Part shown: piece after piece, positions 9,006 through 17,236 of the stretch
How the letters are laid out: the number at the start of each line of letters is the position of its first letter
How positions within the stretch are numbered: the stretch's first letter is position 1
Assembly: GCF_032104385.1 (NCBI RefSeq)
Contig: NZ_DAMCHJ010000001.1
Location: 343,218 to 407,217, forward strand
Origin: Tissierella sp032104385
Lineage (GTDB): Bacteria > Bacillota > Clostridia > Tissierellales > Tissierellaceae
Reading direction: 5' to 3'
Length of the DNA: 64,000 nt
Made by a program: the position numbers and the translations under genes
Notes under the pieces: model-generated
Told to the model about the DNA's origin: nothing
What the model saw: only the letters and a program-made list of their open reading frames with translations
The model's database searches: none

Positions 9006-9037
9006 AAAAGCAGGGAATTTATAAATTCCCTGCTTTT
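9006..9037. terminator. bidirectional terminator
   Basis: A perfect 15-bp stem, AAAAGCAGGGAATTT with its complement, followed by T-rich sequence, serves both the small peptide gene and the converging M1 peptidase gene. Confidence 0.9.
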
Positions 9038-9044
9038 ATTTTCT

Positions 9045-10541
9045 TTAGTTACCATTTAAATATTCATTAATCAACTCATTAAAAGATGTATTAGTTATTT
9101 CCTCACATAATGTAATAAAGTCTTCTGTTGTAGCTATGCGAAATTTATACTTATTATAGTAATTATTCAATATATCATATAATACTTCTTCACCAAAATC
9201 CTCTTTTATCTTATCTATAAACATTGCAGCCCTGGAATATACTAAGGGACCATAATCCTCCCATCCTGCAAATTCAGATAATGGTTTATTTACTACATCA
9301 TTCTCACTTAGATAGTGTACAGCATATTCATATCCTAATTTTATATTTTCATCATAATATTTTCTTGCTTCTTTCTTTCCTTGGATTTCATTTATATATA
9401 TTACCTCTGAATATGTGGCTAAACCTTCATCAAGCCAAGCTTCATCTACTTGATTGTTTCCTACAATTCCATACCACCATTGATGAGCTGTTTCATGTAC
9501 TATTACCTTCTCTAATATATCTATTAAATATTTATGAAAATAATCATTGGATATAAATACTATACCAGGATACTCCATACCTGAGGGAAACTCTGTATTA
9601 ACTATGGAATACCATCCATAAGGATATTTACCAAAAATCTTATTAAATATTTTAATGGAATTTTCTCCTATTTTTAGACTTTCATTTATAAGTTTAGAAT
9701 CATTATTTATTGAATAAACTTTAATTATAGTATCTTCTACCTTTTTTTCTTTGACTACGAAATCCTTACTAGCAGCCCAAGCAAAATCTCTTATTAGCTG
9801 TCCTTCAATCTTATAAGTCTTTTTATCTCCATCTTCCCTTTCTGATATAATCTTCCCACTGGCAGCTACTATAATTTCTTTAGGAGTTGTTATAGAAACT
9901 TTGTAGTTGGCAACTTCACTATAAAAAGGATCACCAACCTTATAGTAGGGATCTAAATTCCAACCATTTTTATCATATACACAAGCTATAGGATACCAGT
10001 TACCTAAATTTATGCCTTTATCATGATATCCAAATCTATCCTTAGTCGTTGGTAACTTTACCATGTATTCCAGATACAGATCTATTCTTTTACCTCTTTC
10101 CAGCGGTTTTTCAAGTTTTATATTAAGTATCGTATCTTTATCTTCATCTATAATCCATTGTAAATCCTTATCTCCTATCTTTACCTTTTCAATTTCTATA
10201 TATCCAGGTTTATAGCTTGAAGGATTCATTTCATCACCTATATTAAATAATATTGGTGCTTTTTCTAAAGATTTAAAAGCATTTGGATATAGATGAAAAT
10301 ATATATCTTCTAAATCTATATCTGTATTATTTACATAGGATACTGTCTGCTTTCCCTTATATGTCATATTTTCAGTATCTAAATTTACATCAATCCTATA
10401 TTCATTTATTTTAGACTCATCAAGTCCATTAAGATTTTTAACTATAAGTGCATCTGCATTTATAGTTTTCCCCTGTTTACAACCTGCTAAAGATAGTACG
10501 ATAATTAACAATATAATTATAAATAGCTTAATCTTTTTCAC
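9045..10541 (-). CDS. M1-family zinc metallopeptidase lipoprotein
   Basis: A signal peptide ends in lipobox LSLAGC, so the enzyme is tethered outside the membrane. A beta-sandwich N-domain (about 35-240) is followed by the gluzincin domain. The zinc motif HETAH, with the second ligand glutamate 19 residues later in WLDEGLATY, is the M1 HExxH-18-E pattern. SGMEYPG stands in for the GAMEN exopeptidase motif. It probably trims peptides for amino-acid fermentation. The GTG at 10541 is preferred because AGGAGG lies 6 bases upstream and the signal peptide then begins MKKIK. Confidence 0.88.
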   Translation of the reverse strand: MKKIKLFIIILLIIVLSLAGCKQGKTINADALIVKNLNGLDESKINEYRIDVNLDTENMTYKGKQTVSYVNNTDIDLEDIYFHLYPNAFKSLEKAPILFNIGDEMNPSSYKPGYIEIEKVKIGDKDLQWIIDEDKDTILNIKLEKPLERGKRIDLYLEYMVKLPTTKDRFGYHDKGINLGNWYPIACVYDKNGWNLDPYYKVGDPFYSEVANYKVSITTPKEIIVAASGKIISEREDGDKKTYKIEGQLIRDFAWAASKDFVVKEKKVEDTIIKVYSINNDSKLINESLKIGENSIKIFNKIFGKYPYGWYSIVNTEFPSGMEYPGIVFISNDYFHKYLIDILEKVIVHETAHQWWYGIVGNNQVDEAWLDEGLATYSEVIYINEIQGKKEARKYYDENIKLGYEYAVHYLSENDVVNKPLSEFAGWEDYGPLVYSRAAMFIDKIKEDFGEEVLYDILNNYYNKYKFRIATTEDFITLCEEITNTSFNELINEYLNGN

Positions 10542-10595
10542 TATATTCCTCCTCCCCATATATTAATATTAACTATATCCAAATAAATTATCAAT

Positions 10596-10631
10596 AAAAA
10601 TCAGGATATTTTAAAAAACATCCTGATTTTT
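10596..10631. terminator. serS terminator
   Basis: AAAAATCAGGAT pairs with ATCCTGATTTTT. On the minus strand it follows the serS stop by about 30 bases and ends in a T run. Confidence 0.85.
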
Positions 10632-10661
10632 ATAAATATCTCTTTAATTTTAAATTCACAA

Positions 10662-11948
10662 TTAACAATTTGAAATTGGTGTTAGCTTCTCCAGTCCGCC
10701 CATATATGGTCTTAACACTTCTGGAATAACTACTGTGCCATCTTCTTCTTGGTAGTTTTCAAGTATGGCAGCAAAGGTTCTGCCTACTGCTAAACCTGAA
10801 CCATTTAAAGTATGGACAAATTCAACCTTTCCTGTATCTTCCTTTCTATATCTAATATTTGCACGTCTAGCTTGGAAATCTTCGAAATTACTACAGCTTG
10901 AAATCTCTACATATCTACCATAGGATGGCATCCATACTTCTATATCATAGGTTTTTGCAGATGAAAAGCCTAAATCTCCACTGCAAAGAGATACTACTCT
11001 ATATGGCAATCCTAATTGTTTCAGAACTTCTTCCGCATTATTGGTTAATTTCTCTAACTCATCATATGAACTTTCAGGAGCTACAAATTTAACTAATTCT
11101 ACTTTATCAAACTGATGATTTCTTATAAGCCCTCTAGTATCTCTACCTGCTGCTCCTGCTTCTTGTCTAAAACAAGGTGTATAAGCTGTATAATATATAG
11201 GTAGACTCTTTTCACTTAATATATTATCTCTTTCTAAGTTAGTAAGTGGAACTTCAGCTGTTGGTACAAGAAAATAGTCTTTACTAGGTAAATGAAACAT
11301 ATCTTCTTCAAACTTTGGTAGTTGACCTGTACCTATCATACTATTCCTATTTACCATAAAGGGAGTTGCCATCTCAGTGTATCCATGATTCTCAGTGTGT
11401 AAATTAAGCATAAACTGCGTAATAGCTCTTTCTAATCTTGCTCCTAATCCCCTAAATACTGTGAATCGAGCTCCTGTAATCTTCGTAGCATTTTCAAAAT
11501 CTAGTATATTTAAGTCTGTACCTATATCCCAATGAGCTTTTGCTTCAAATTCAAATTTCTTTGGTTCTCCAAATTTTCTTATTTCTACATTATTAGTATC
11601 ATCTTTTCCTTCTACTACAGATTCATGGGGCGCATTTGGTATTTGAAGTAGAGTATTCCTTAGTTCTTCATCTATTTCCTTTACTTTAACATCCAATTCC
11701 TTTACCTTTTCTGATAACTCCTTCATTTCAGCAAATATATGGGAAGCATCTTTCCCCTCCTTTTTAAGTTTGGGAACTTCTTTTGATGCAAGGTTTTGCT
11801 TTGCTTTCATTTCTTCCACTTCTACAAGAATAGCTCTTCTTTTCTCATCTAATTCAAGAACTTTATTAATCGGAAAATCTCCTTTTCTTTTCTGTAAAGC
11901 CTTTATTACTTCATCTGAATTTGATCTAATTCTTCTAATATCTAACAT
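10662..11948 (-). CDS. serS: seryl-tRNA synthetase
   Basis: This class II synthetase charges tRNA-Ser. The N-terminal long coiled-coil arm (about 25-105) holds the tRNA variable arm. Motif 2 (FRQEAGAAGRDTRGLIRNHQ) and motif 3 (NGSGLAVGRTFAAILE) are intact. The start is at 11948 (MLDIRRIRSN), where AAGGAGG stands 8 bases upstream; a longer frame to 11984 lacks support. Length, about 428, is normal. The gene is under a serine T-box with its own promoter. A repeat-like block of about 200 bases separates the T-box terminator from the start codon. Confidence 0.97.
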   Translation of the reverse strand: MLDIRRIRSNSDEVIKALQKRKGDFPINKVLELDEKRRAILVEVEEMKAKQNLASKEVPKLKKEGKDASHIFAEMKELSEKVKELDVKVKEIDEELRNTLLQIPNAPHESVVEGKDDTNNVEIRKFGEPKKFEFEAKAHWDIGTDLNILDFENATKITGARFTVFRGLGARLERAITQFMLNLHTENHGYTEMATPFMVNRNSMIGTGQLPKFEEDMFHLPSKDYFLVPTAEVPLTNLERDNILSEKSLPIYYTAYTPCFRQEAGAAGRDTRGLIRNHQFDKVELVKFVAPESSYDELEKLTNNAEEVLKQLGLPYRVVSLCSGDLGFSSAKTYDIEVWMPSYGRYVEISSCSNFEDFQARRANIRYRKEDTGKVEFVHTLNGSGLAVGRTFAAILENYQEEDGTVVIPEVLRPYMGGLEKLTPISNC

Positions 11949-12061
11949 ATATATAACCTCCTTAAATTTTTCAAAGTTTCGCAACTCAAATCTATTTATT
12001 CGCTACGCTCATATAGATTTGACCCTAACGGGTACTCCCAATGATAAATTCTACATTAAGG

Positions 12062-12170
12062 TTGGTGCTCATTGCGTTTGACCTACTAAAGCTCACAACC
12101 TTATTCTACCCCGTAGGGCATAATTCGGTGGTGTCCGTTAGGACCTATCATTCGGCTAAGTTAGGTCATA
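12062..12170. repeat. intergenic repeat, copy A (serS leader)
   Basis: TTGGTGCTCATTGCGTTTGA followed by CCTAC (12062-12086) is shared exactly with copy B at 14262-14286. Both copies continue to a terminal GTTAGGTCATAA. TGACCTA and TAGGTCA are inverted, so each copy could fold on itself. The interior differs between copies. Confidence 0.6.
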
Positions 12171-12367
12171 AAAAAACTCTCGATCCCCACATAATAGTAG
12201 GGACGAGAGTATTCCCGCGTTGCCACCCTAGTTAGCCAAAAAGGCTCACTCGAAATTTATTAGCTCAGGGTTGGATTCAATATTTCACCTTATCAATTTC
12301 CACCATCCATTGACTCTCTAAAAAAGTTAGATATTTACTATTTCCCTTCTCTGCTAGGTATTTAATT
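12170..12367 (-). promoter_or_regulatory. serine T-box riboswitch
   Basis: On the minus strand the leader contains the T-box core AGGGTGGCAACGCGGG (12214-12229), which binds the uncharged tRNA acceptor end. A terminator follows whose arms are ACTCTCG and CGAGAGT with a T6 run (12170-12210). The likely specifier codon is TCC at 12273-12275 in the context GAATCCAAC, which fits serine. Uncharged tRNA-Ser should stabilise the antiterminator and switch on serS. Confidence 0.9.
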
Positions 12368-12373
12368 ATAGAT

Positions 12374-12401
12374 ATTATAGCATAAAATTTATAATTGTCA
12401 A
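12374..12401 (-). promoter_or_regulatory. serS promoter
   Basis: TTGACA (12396-12401) and TATAAT (12374-12379) lie on the minus strand with a 16-base spacer, immediately before the T-box leader. Confidence 0.85.
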
Positions 12402-12412
12402 GGAGTAAAAAT

Positions 12413-12453
12413 AAAATATCCATTAAATAGTTTAAACTTTTAATGGATATTTT
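12413..12453. terminator. terminator after the PTS-IIC-like gene
   Basis: AAAATATCCATTAAA pairs perfectly with TTTAATGGATATTTT. It ends the niaR/PTS-IIC transcript just before the serS promoter. Confidence 0.8.
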
Positions 12454-12562
12454 CATCTTTTGCTATTTATAATATTTTATCTTTTGTATGGGAAGACTTA
12501 TGCTCCCATTTCTTTTATACCCCCCAATCGTATGTTAAAACATTGATTTTTATTTTTAAGCC

Positions 12563-13591
12563 TTATAATTTCATATCCCCTAATTTTATAAATCCCTTTT
12601 CTCGCATCCATTCTGAAATACCAAAAGATATTATTCCAGGTAAAATAAAATGCATCATAATAATTAAAATTAATGTTTTAGGTGTAGCACCCATTGCATC
12701 TATGGTAGAAAATTGACCTACTAATCCGCTGGTTCCCATTCCTGCACCTATTTTAGTACCTTCCATTTTAAGTATATAAGTAGATATAGGTCCTAATATA
12801 GCAGATGAAACTATGGCTGGAAGCCAAACCAAGGGATTTTTTACTATATTTGATATTTGTAACATTGATGTACCTATACCTTGAGCAATAAACCCTCCAA
12901 ATCCATTTTCCCTATAGGATGCTACTGCAAATCCTATCATATTAGCTGCACATCCTACTGTACTTGCCCCTGCTGCAAGACCTGATAATCCTAAGGATAT
13001 GGCAAGAGCTGCTGAACTTATGGGAAGTGTAAGAACTATTCCCATTATTACTGATACTATTATTCCCATTGGTATAGGATGCATTTCTGTTGCCTTGTTA
13101 ATAATCTCTCCCAAAAAATTCATTATCATAGCCATATATGGAGCTATGTACTGTCCAACAAATCCACCTATTATAATAGTAGCTAATGGAACTAACACTA
13201 TATCAACTTTAGTTTTCCCACTAATTAGCTTTGAAAATTCTGCTCCTACTAAAGCTGCAATAAAAGCTCCCACAGGCTCTCCTGTGTTTATAATTGCTGT
13301 ACTACCTTCAAAATTAATACTTCCTGCACCTATTGCTCCTACTACAACTGAAGCAAAAATACCTAAAGGTGGAGCTCCTACACTATATGCTACTCCCGCA
13401 CCTATTGCTGGTCCCATTAATTTTTGTGCTATGGATCCAAAGTTAATAAGCTCTTGAATACTAAATAATGTTCCTATTTGTTTAATTATTAGTCCAATAA
13501 GTAAAGATGAAAAAAGTCCCCAAGCCATACCATTTAATACTTTAACAAAATAGTTTTGTATGCCACCTTTTGATTGTTTTATTTCAATCAT
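12563..13591 (-). CDS. PTS-IIC-like membrane protein (PfoR/PTS_EIIC_2 family)
   Basis: This 342-residue protein has about ten membrane segments and glycine-rich loops (MGPAIGAGVAYSVGAPPLG, GAGMGTSGLVGQFSTIDAMG) typical of the PTS_EIIC_2/PfoR group. It lacks PTS IIA or IIB phosphorylation domains and none are nearby, so it is unlikely to be a normal sugar phosphotransferase. It lies just downstream of the nicotinate-responsive repressor NiaR with a palindrome between them, which suggests transport of niacin or a related NAD precursor. That role is inference. The ATG at 13591 has GAGGAG abutting it, unusually close spacing. Confidence 0.75.
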   Translation of the reverse strand: MIEIKQSKGGIQNYFVKVLNGMAWGLFSSLLIGLIIKQIGTLFSIQELINFGSIAQKLMGPAIGAGVAYSVGAPPLGIFASVVVGAIGAGSINFEGSTAIINTGEPVGAFIAALVGAEFSKLISGKTKVDIVLVPLATIIIGGFVGQYIAPYMAMIMNFLGEIINKATEMHPIPMGIIVSVIMGIVLTLPISSAALAISLGLSGLAAGASTVGCAANMIGFAVASYRENGFGGFIAQGIGTSMLQISNIVKNPLVWLPAIVSSAILGPISTYILKMEGTKIGAGMGTSGLVGQFSTIDAMGATPKTLILIIMMHFILPGIISFGISEWMREKGFIKLGDMKL

Positions 13592-13604
13592 CTCCTCACT
13601 CGCT

Positions 13605-13638
13605 TATAATTACAGCTGTCTTGTCACCTGTAATTATA
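13605..13638. promoter_or_regulatory. palindromic operator between niaR and the PTS-IIC-like gene
   Basis: TATAATTACAG and CTGTAATTATA are perfect 11-bp inverted arms around a 12-base centre (CTGTCTTGTCAC). It lies 13 bases before the transporter start. NiaR is the obvious candidate binder. Confidence 0.6.
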
Positions 13639-13649
13639 AATATAACATC

Positions 13650-14174
13650 CTAATCCTCTTTTATCAAGTATTTTTTTTCTAAAAGAGCCTCTTTTATTCT
13701 TCTTAAGGTGTTTTCATCATCTGCTTCTATAGTATGTAAATGAATACCATCTGTTAAAGAAGATAAGGGCTCTGCTTTAGTTGCTTTTAAGTTATCTATA
13801 AATAAACTTAAATCATGTCTAGAACCTATTTGTAATTGGGATCTTATTTCTCCGTACAAAGGATGCTCTACTATTACATCTACAATCTTCCCACCTAAAT
13901 CGATGATTGTTCTCAATTCTTCTTCCAACTCTTTATTATTTTTATGGGTGCAAACTATGGTCTTCGTTGTTTTTCTTTTTTCATGAATTTTAATTATTAA
14001 ATATCCCTGAGGAGTAGCAAGTATATTTTCTCCTCTGGCCCGTAATATTGCAATATCTTGAACTATTACCTGCCTACTAACATCTAGTTGCTCTGATATA
14101 TCTATTCCTTTAACTGGTTCCTCTGATTTACTTAAAATATTTAATATTTCCTGTCTTCTTTCATTTGCATTCAT
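13650..14174 (-). CDS. niaR: niacin-responsive repressor NiaR (HTH + 3H domain)
   Basis: The protein is about 174 residues. The N-terminal HTH_11 domain (about 1-60, VSRQVIVQDIAILRARG) is followed by a 3H domain with the three histidines that name it (VEHPLYGE, SRHDL, GIHLHTIE), which bind metal and nicotinate. Members repress NAD salvage and niacin uptake when niacin is plentiful. The ATG at 14174 follows AGGGGTG by 6 bases. The PTS-IIC-like gene follows at 58 bases with a palindrome in the gap. Confidence 0.9.
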   Translation of the reverse strand: MNANERRQEILNILSKSEEPVKGIDISEQLDVSRQVIVQDIAILRARGENILATPQGYLIIKIHEKRKTTKTIVCTHKNNKELEEELRTIIDLGGKIVDVIVEHPLYGEIRSQLQIGSRHDLSLFIDNLKATKAEPLSSLTDGIHLHTIEADDENTLRRIKEALLEKKYLIKED

Positions 14175-14261
14175 AGAATTCACCCCTTCATTCAATTGTG
14201 AATTAACAATTTACTCCCAGTTTCGAGACTGAAATTTGTTCACTCATTACATTGGTACAAG

Positions 14262-14325
14262 TTTGGTGCTCATTGCGTTTGACCTACCTACGATTTGCAA
14301 AAGCACAAATCGGGTTAGGTCATAA
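14262..14325. repeat. intergenic repeat, copy B
   Basis: This repeats 25 bases of copy A (TTGGTGCTCATTGCGTTTGA plus CCTAC) and ends in the same GTTAGGTCATAA. The centre holds a small hairpin, CGATTTG-CAAATCG. It fills the gap between the DnaI-like gene and niaR. Confidence 0.6.
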
Positions 14326-15306
14326 TCATTCCCATCTAAGATCATGTCCATAAAACTTAAGAGGAATAAATTTATCCAATATCCTAGAAAACACCCTATC
14401 CGTATATGTATCGGATATTTCCTTCGGTGTTAGATTAGTTGATATTATAGTTTTTTTACCTGCTATTATTCTAGTATTTACAATATTAAATATCTCCGCA
14501 TTAGTAAATGTATTAGCTACTTCTGTGCCTAAATCATCTATAATAAGTAAATCTGCTTCAAATAATAAATTGTATTGATAGTCATTGTAATTTCTAGTGT
14601 CTTTTCCAAATCTATGTTTTTCTATTATTTCAAGTATTGTAAATGCAGTTTGATATATTACTATTTTGTTTTTATCTAAGAGAGATTTAGCTATACAATT
14701 ACATAAAAATGTTTTGCCTAAACCTGTAGTACCATAAAGCAACAAATTTTCTCCATTGTTTTCAGTAAAGTTGCTAATAAAACCCTCTGCTATACCTACT
14801 ATATCTATCATGTTTTCCCTAGGTGTCATTCTTTCATTTTCAAAGGGCTCATCTTTAAATATATTAATATTAAAAGATTTAAAATTTTCTTTTTGAAGAA
14901 CATTTTCTATGTTAGACATTTTATATGCACGAGATACTAAGGCTTGTTTCAAACAATTGCATTGATTACCAGTATCCAGATACCCTGTATCTTTACAACT
15001 CTCACAGTCATATTTAATATCCATATAGTCCACCGGAATATTGGATTCGGTCATTAAATAAGCTTTCTCCATTTTTAGCTTTTCAATTATCTTTTTTGCA
15101 TTTTCTATACTTTCTTTATATTTATGTGGATTACCTATTATATATTTGGACATGGAAAGACCTGTTTTAAGAATATCCTCATCTATCCTTTTAATTGCAG
15201 GTATCTTTCTATACACCTTTTCTTTTCTTATTCTCTGTTCATGTAATTGTTTATCTCTTTTTCTCTCATACTCAATTGAAAGTTCTTTCAATATATCTTT
15301 ATACAT
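14326..15306 (-). CDS. dnaI: DnaI/DnaC-like helicase-loader ATPase
   Basis: This is a 326-residue AAA+ protein. A zinc-binding segment (CESCKDTGYLDTGNQCNC, about 99-116) precedes Walker A GTTGLGKT and Walker B LLIIDDLGTE. This matches the DnaI-type loaders that place the DnaB helicase at the origin. It follows a DnaD-like gene by 2 bases and lies downstream of dnaB on the same strand, so the helicase, its loader and the DnaD remodeller are grouped. The loader role is well supported by context. Confidence 0.9.
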   Translation of the reverse strand: MYKDILKELSIEYERKRDKQLHEQRIRKEKVYRKIPAIKRIDEDILKTGLSMSKYIIGNPHKYKESIENAKKIIEKLKMEKAYLMTESNIPVDYMDIKYDCESCKDTGYLDTGNQCNCLKQALVSRAYKMSNIENVLQKENFKSFNINIFKDEPFENERMTPRENMIDIVGIAEGFISNFTENNGENLLLYGTTGLGKTFLCNCIAKSLLDKNKIVIYQTAFTILEIIEKHRFGKDTRNYNDYQYNLLFEADLLIIDDLGTEVANTFTNAEIFNIVNTRIIAGKKTIISTNLTPKEISDTYTDRVFSRILDKFIPLKFYGHDLRWE

Positions 15307-15308
15307 AT

Positions 15309-16403
15309 TTATACTTCTCCTTTTACCTTCTGGTTATAAGCTTCCCTCTTCCTTCTTGCAATGGTTTCCAATTCCTCAGATGTATACTTATCTGTTCTTT
15401 GCTCAAAATTATGAAATCTTGTCTTAAGTGGTGTACCCTTTCCCTGAGCAGGTTTTACTACTCTATATTCTTTTTTCTCTTTAGGTTTGTCCTTTACCTC
15501 AATATCTTCTAAAGTCTTAATATCTTTTTCATACCATGATTTAAGGACTCCGTCAATATAATTGACACTAGGATTTGAAACCTTAGATGAAGCTTCACAT
15601 CCTTTAAGTACTATCTCCAATGGGAATTTATATTCTTCAAACCACTTATCAATTACTTTCATCTCACCCTGTGTAATGCTTCTATTATCAAACCCTAAAG
15701 CTCTCATAACTTTTTGATATCTATAAAATTTTTCATCTTGGTTCTTAAAATGTTCTATTATTGCATCCATGTTTGTAAGTCCACTATCATACCAATTCCT
15801 TATAATACCCTCTATATAATTTACATTTCTTTGTCCTTTTCTTTCTACTCCATAAAAAAAAGCTTTCTCTATTACATCTGGATTCATATTATAATTTTCT
15901 ATCCAAGATAATACTTTTTGTTTTTCAGTAGTTACTGTCTGCCTTCGCATTATATAATCTATCTGATTAAACATTTTATTTATAGCAGGTATTTGATTTG
16001 CATCAATTAATTCTTGAGGAGTAATGGATTTTGGTTTTTTAATGATTTCTTCTCTACTATTAAATAGGCTAAGGTTATTTTTTATGTATAATTGCTTTAA
16101 ATTTAAAAATTTTACTTTATAGTTATATTTATTATCTTCCTCTCTAGGAATCTTTTTTATTATTCCTTTGCTTTCCCAAAAATCCCAAGCCCTTAATACA
16201 TCTTCCAAAGGTATTTCTAAGTGTTTTGCTATGGTTTTATTATTTACCTCTATTTTTTCATCTCTATCATGAGCATATTTATACCCTAGTAAATATACTT
16301 TGACATAAGTTCCATTTGCCATGGGCATAAAATCATTTATAAAAATATTTTCTATAGGGGTATCACCTAAATCCATATCTGTAGTTTCAAGGGTGAAACT
16401 CAT
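15309..16403 (-). CDS. DnaD-domain replication protein
   Basis: This 364-residue protein has an N-terminal winged-helix region (about 1-110, ending before SLFNSREEIIKKP). Two copies of the DnaD C-terminal helical domain follow. The first ends VNYIEGIIRNWYDSGL (about 195-210) and the second ends VNYIDGVLKSWYEKDI (about 290). The terminal 60 residues are basic. DnaD-like proteins bind and untwist DNA during primosome assembly. Adjacency to dnaI and dnaB supports that role. The tandem domains are common in this clostridial branch. Confidence 0.88.
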   Translation of the reverse strand: MSFTLETTDMDLGDTPIENIFINDFMPMANGTYVKVYLLGYKYAHDRDEKIEVNNKTIAKHLEIPLEDVLRAWDFWESKGIIKKIPREEDNKYNYKVKFLNLKQLYIKNNLSLFNSREEIIKKPKSITPQELIDANQIPAINKMFNQIDYIMRRQTVTTEKQKVLSWIENYNMNPDVIEKAFFYGVERKGQRNVNYIEGIIRNWYDSGLTNMDAIIEHFKNQDEKFYRYQKVMRALGFDNRSITQGEMKVIDKWFEEYKFPLEIVLKGCEASSKVSNPSVNYIDGVLKSWYEKDIKTLEDIEVKDKPKEKKEYRVVKPAQGKGTPLKTRFHNFEQRTDKYTSEELETIARRKREAYNQKVKGEV

Positions 16404-16429
16404 ATTATCAACTCCAATATTTATATCAA

Positions 16430-17023
16430 TTATTTCCTAATTTCAAAAAATCTTTTCTTAGTCAAAACCATTTTATAAATATAATTATATATCTTTTTAT
16501 CCCCTATTACAAAAGAAGATTTTTGTTCCAAATAATACATATTAGACAAATCTAATCCTGAATCAAAAAATTCATCAAGATAATATGCCACTGGCTTAAA
16601 ACCTATCTTTTCATAAACCCTATATGCTCTCTTGTTAAACTCTGCAACTTCTAAGAACATTTTTCTCATATTCATTTTAGTAAAATAATATCTTAAAAAT
16701 GTATCTAAAATTTCCGTCCCGTATCCCTTATCTACATGGTTAGGATCTAAAACTATACCTAATGTAGACTCTCTCCTAATTATTCTTATATCCTTTATTC
16801 CCATATATCCTATTAAATATCCTTCTTCATTCCGTATACCATAATATTTATTAAATAACTTCCTTGCTTTCATTCCATACCAAATCTTTATTTCCTTATT
16901 ATTCATTGGAGGAAAATTATAATCCTCTATCAAAGGATTCTCATGACTTCCCCAATTCCTCATTTCATATACGTCTTCAAGTTGTAAATCTTTTATGATA
17001 ATTCTTTTACCCTTAATCTCCAA
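16430..17023 (-). CDS. GNAT-family N-acetyltransferase (RimJ/RimL-like)
   Basis: This is an acetyltransferase of about 197 residues. The acetyl-CoA binding region is visible as LGIVLDPNHVDKGYGTEIL, and the later NKRAYRVYEKIGF is the typical motif B. RimJ/RimL relatives modify alpha-amines of proteins or small molecules; the substrate is unknown. A TTG at 17023, 6 bases after GGGGTG, is the best start; a TTG 21 bases further up is possible. It sits between dnaB and the DnaD-like gene without an obvious functional link. Confidence 0.8.
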   Translation of the reverse strand: MEIKGKRIIIKDLQLEDVYEMRNWGSHENPLIEDYNFPPMNNKEIKIWYGMKARKLFNKYYGIRNEEGYLIGYMGIKDIRIIRRESTLGIVLDPNHVDKGYGTEILDTFLRYYFTKMNMRKMFLEVAEFNKRAYRVYEKIGFKPVAYYLDEFFDSGLDLSNMYYLEQKSSFVIGDKKIYNYIYKMVLTKKRFFEIRK

Positions 17024-17047
17024 AGTAATCACCCCGTCGATCAATTT

Positions 17048-17236
17048 ACAATTAACGATTAACAGTTTTAAACTTATTATTAAATATCTTTTAACTAATC
17101 AGATTATTGCCTTAAGAATAAAAATTCCTATAAGTAAATAATAAACAGGATTACAATGAAAAAAGTCTATTGTAATCCTTAGTCTCTTTAGATCTTAATA
17201 ATTATTCTTTGTTAATTGCTAATCGTTAATTGTTAT
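17048..17236. repeat. dnaB-GNAT intergenic segment bounded by inverted repeats
   Basis: ACAATTAACGATTAAC near 17048-17063 recurs inverted at 17214-17236 (reading CAATTAACGATTAGC on the minus strand, starting one base after the dnaB stop). A 10-bp hairpin, GGATTACAAT/ATTGTAATCC (17150-17178), lies in the middle and may terminate dnaB transcripts. Related AATTAACAATT pieces stand after serS (about 10655) and before niaR (about 14200). The layout resembles a small MITE-like element. Confidence 0.5.

Noticed and set aside
12041..12235. Small frame across the serS leader
   Set aside because: It covers the T-box core and terminator on the opposite strand, so it is explained by the riboswitch.
12999..13457. 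152-residue frame opposite the PTS-IIC-like gene
   Set aside because: Alanine/proline/isoleucine-rich antisense of glycine-rich helices; no start signals.
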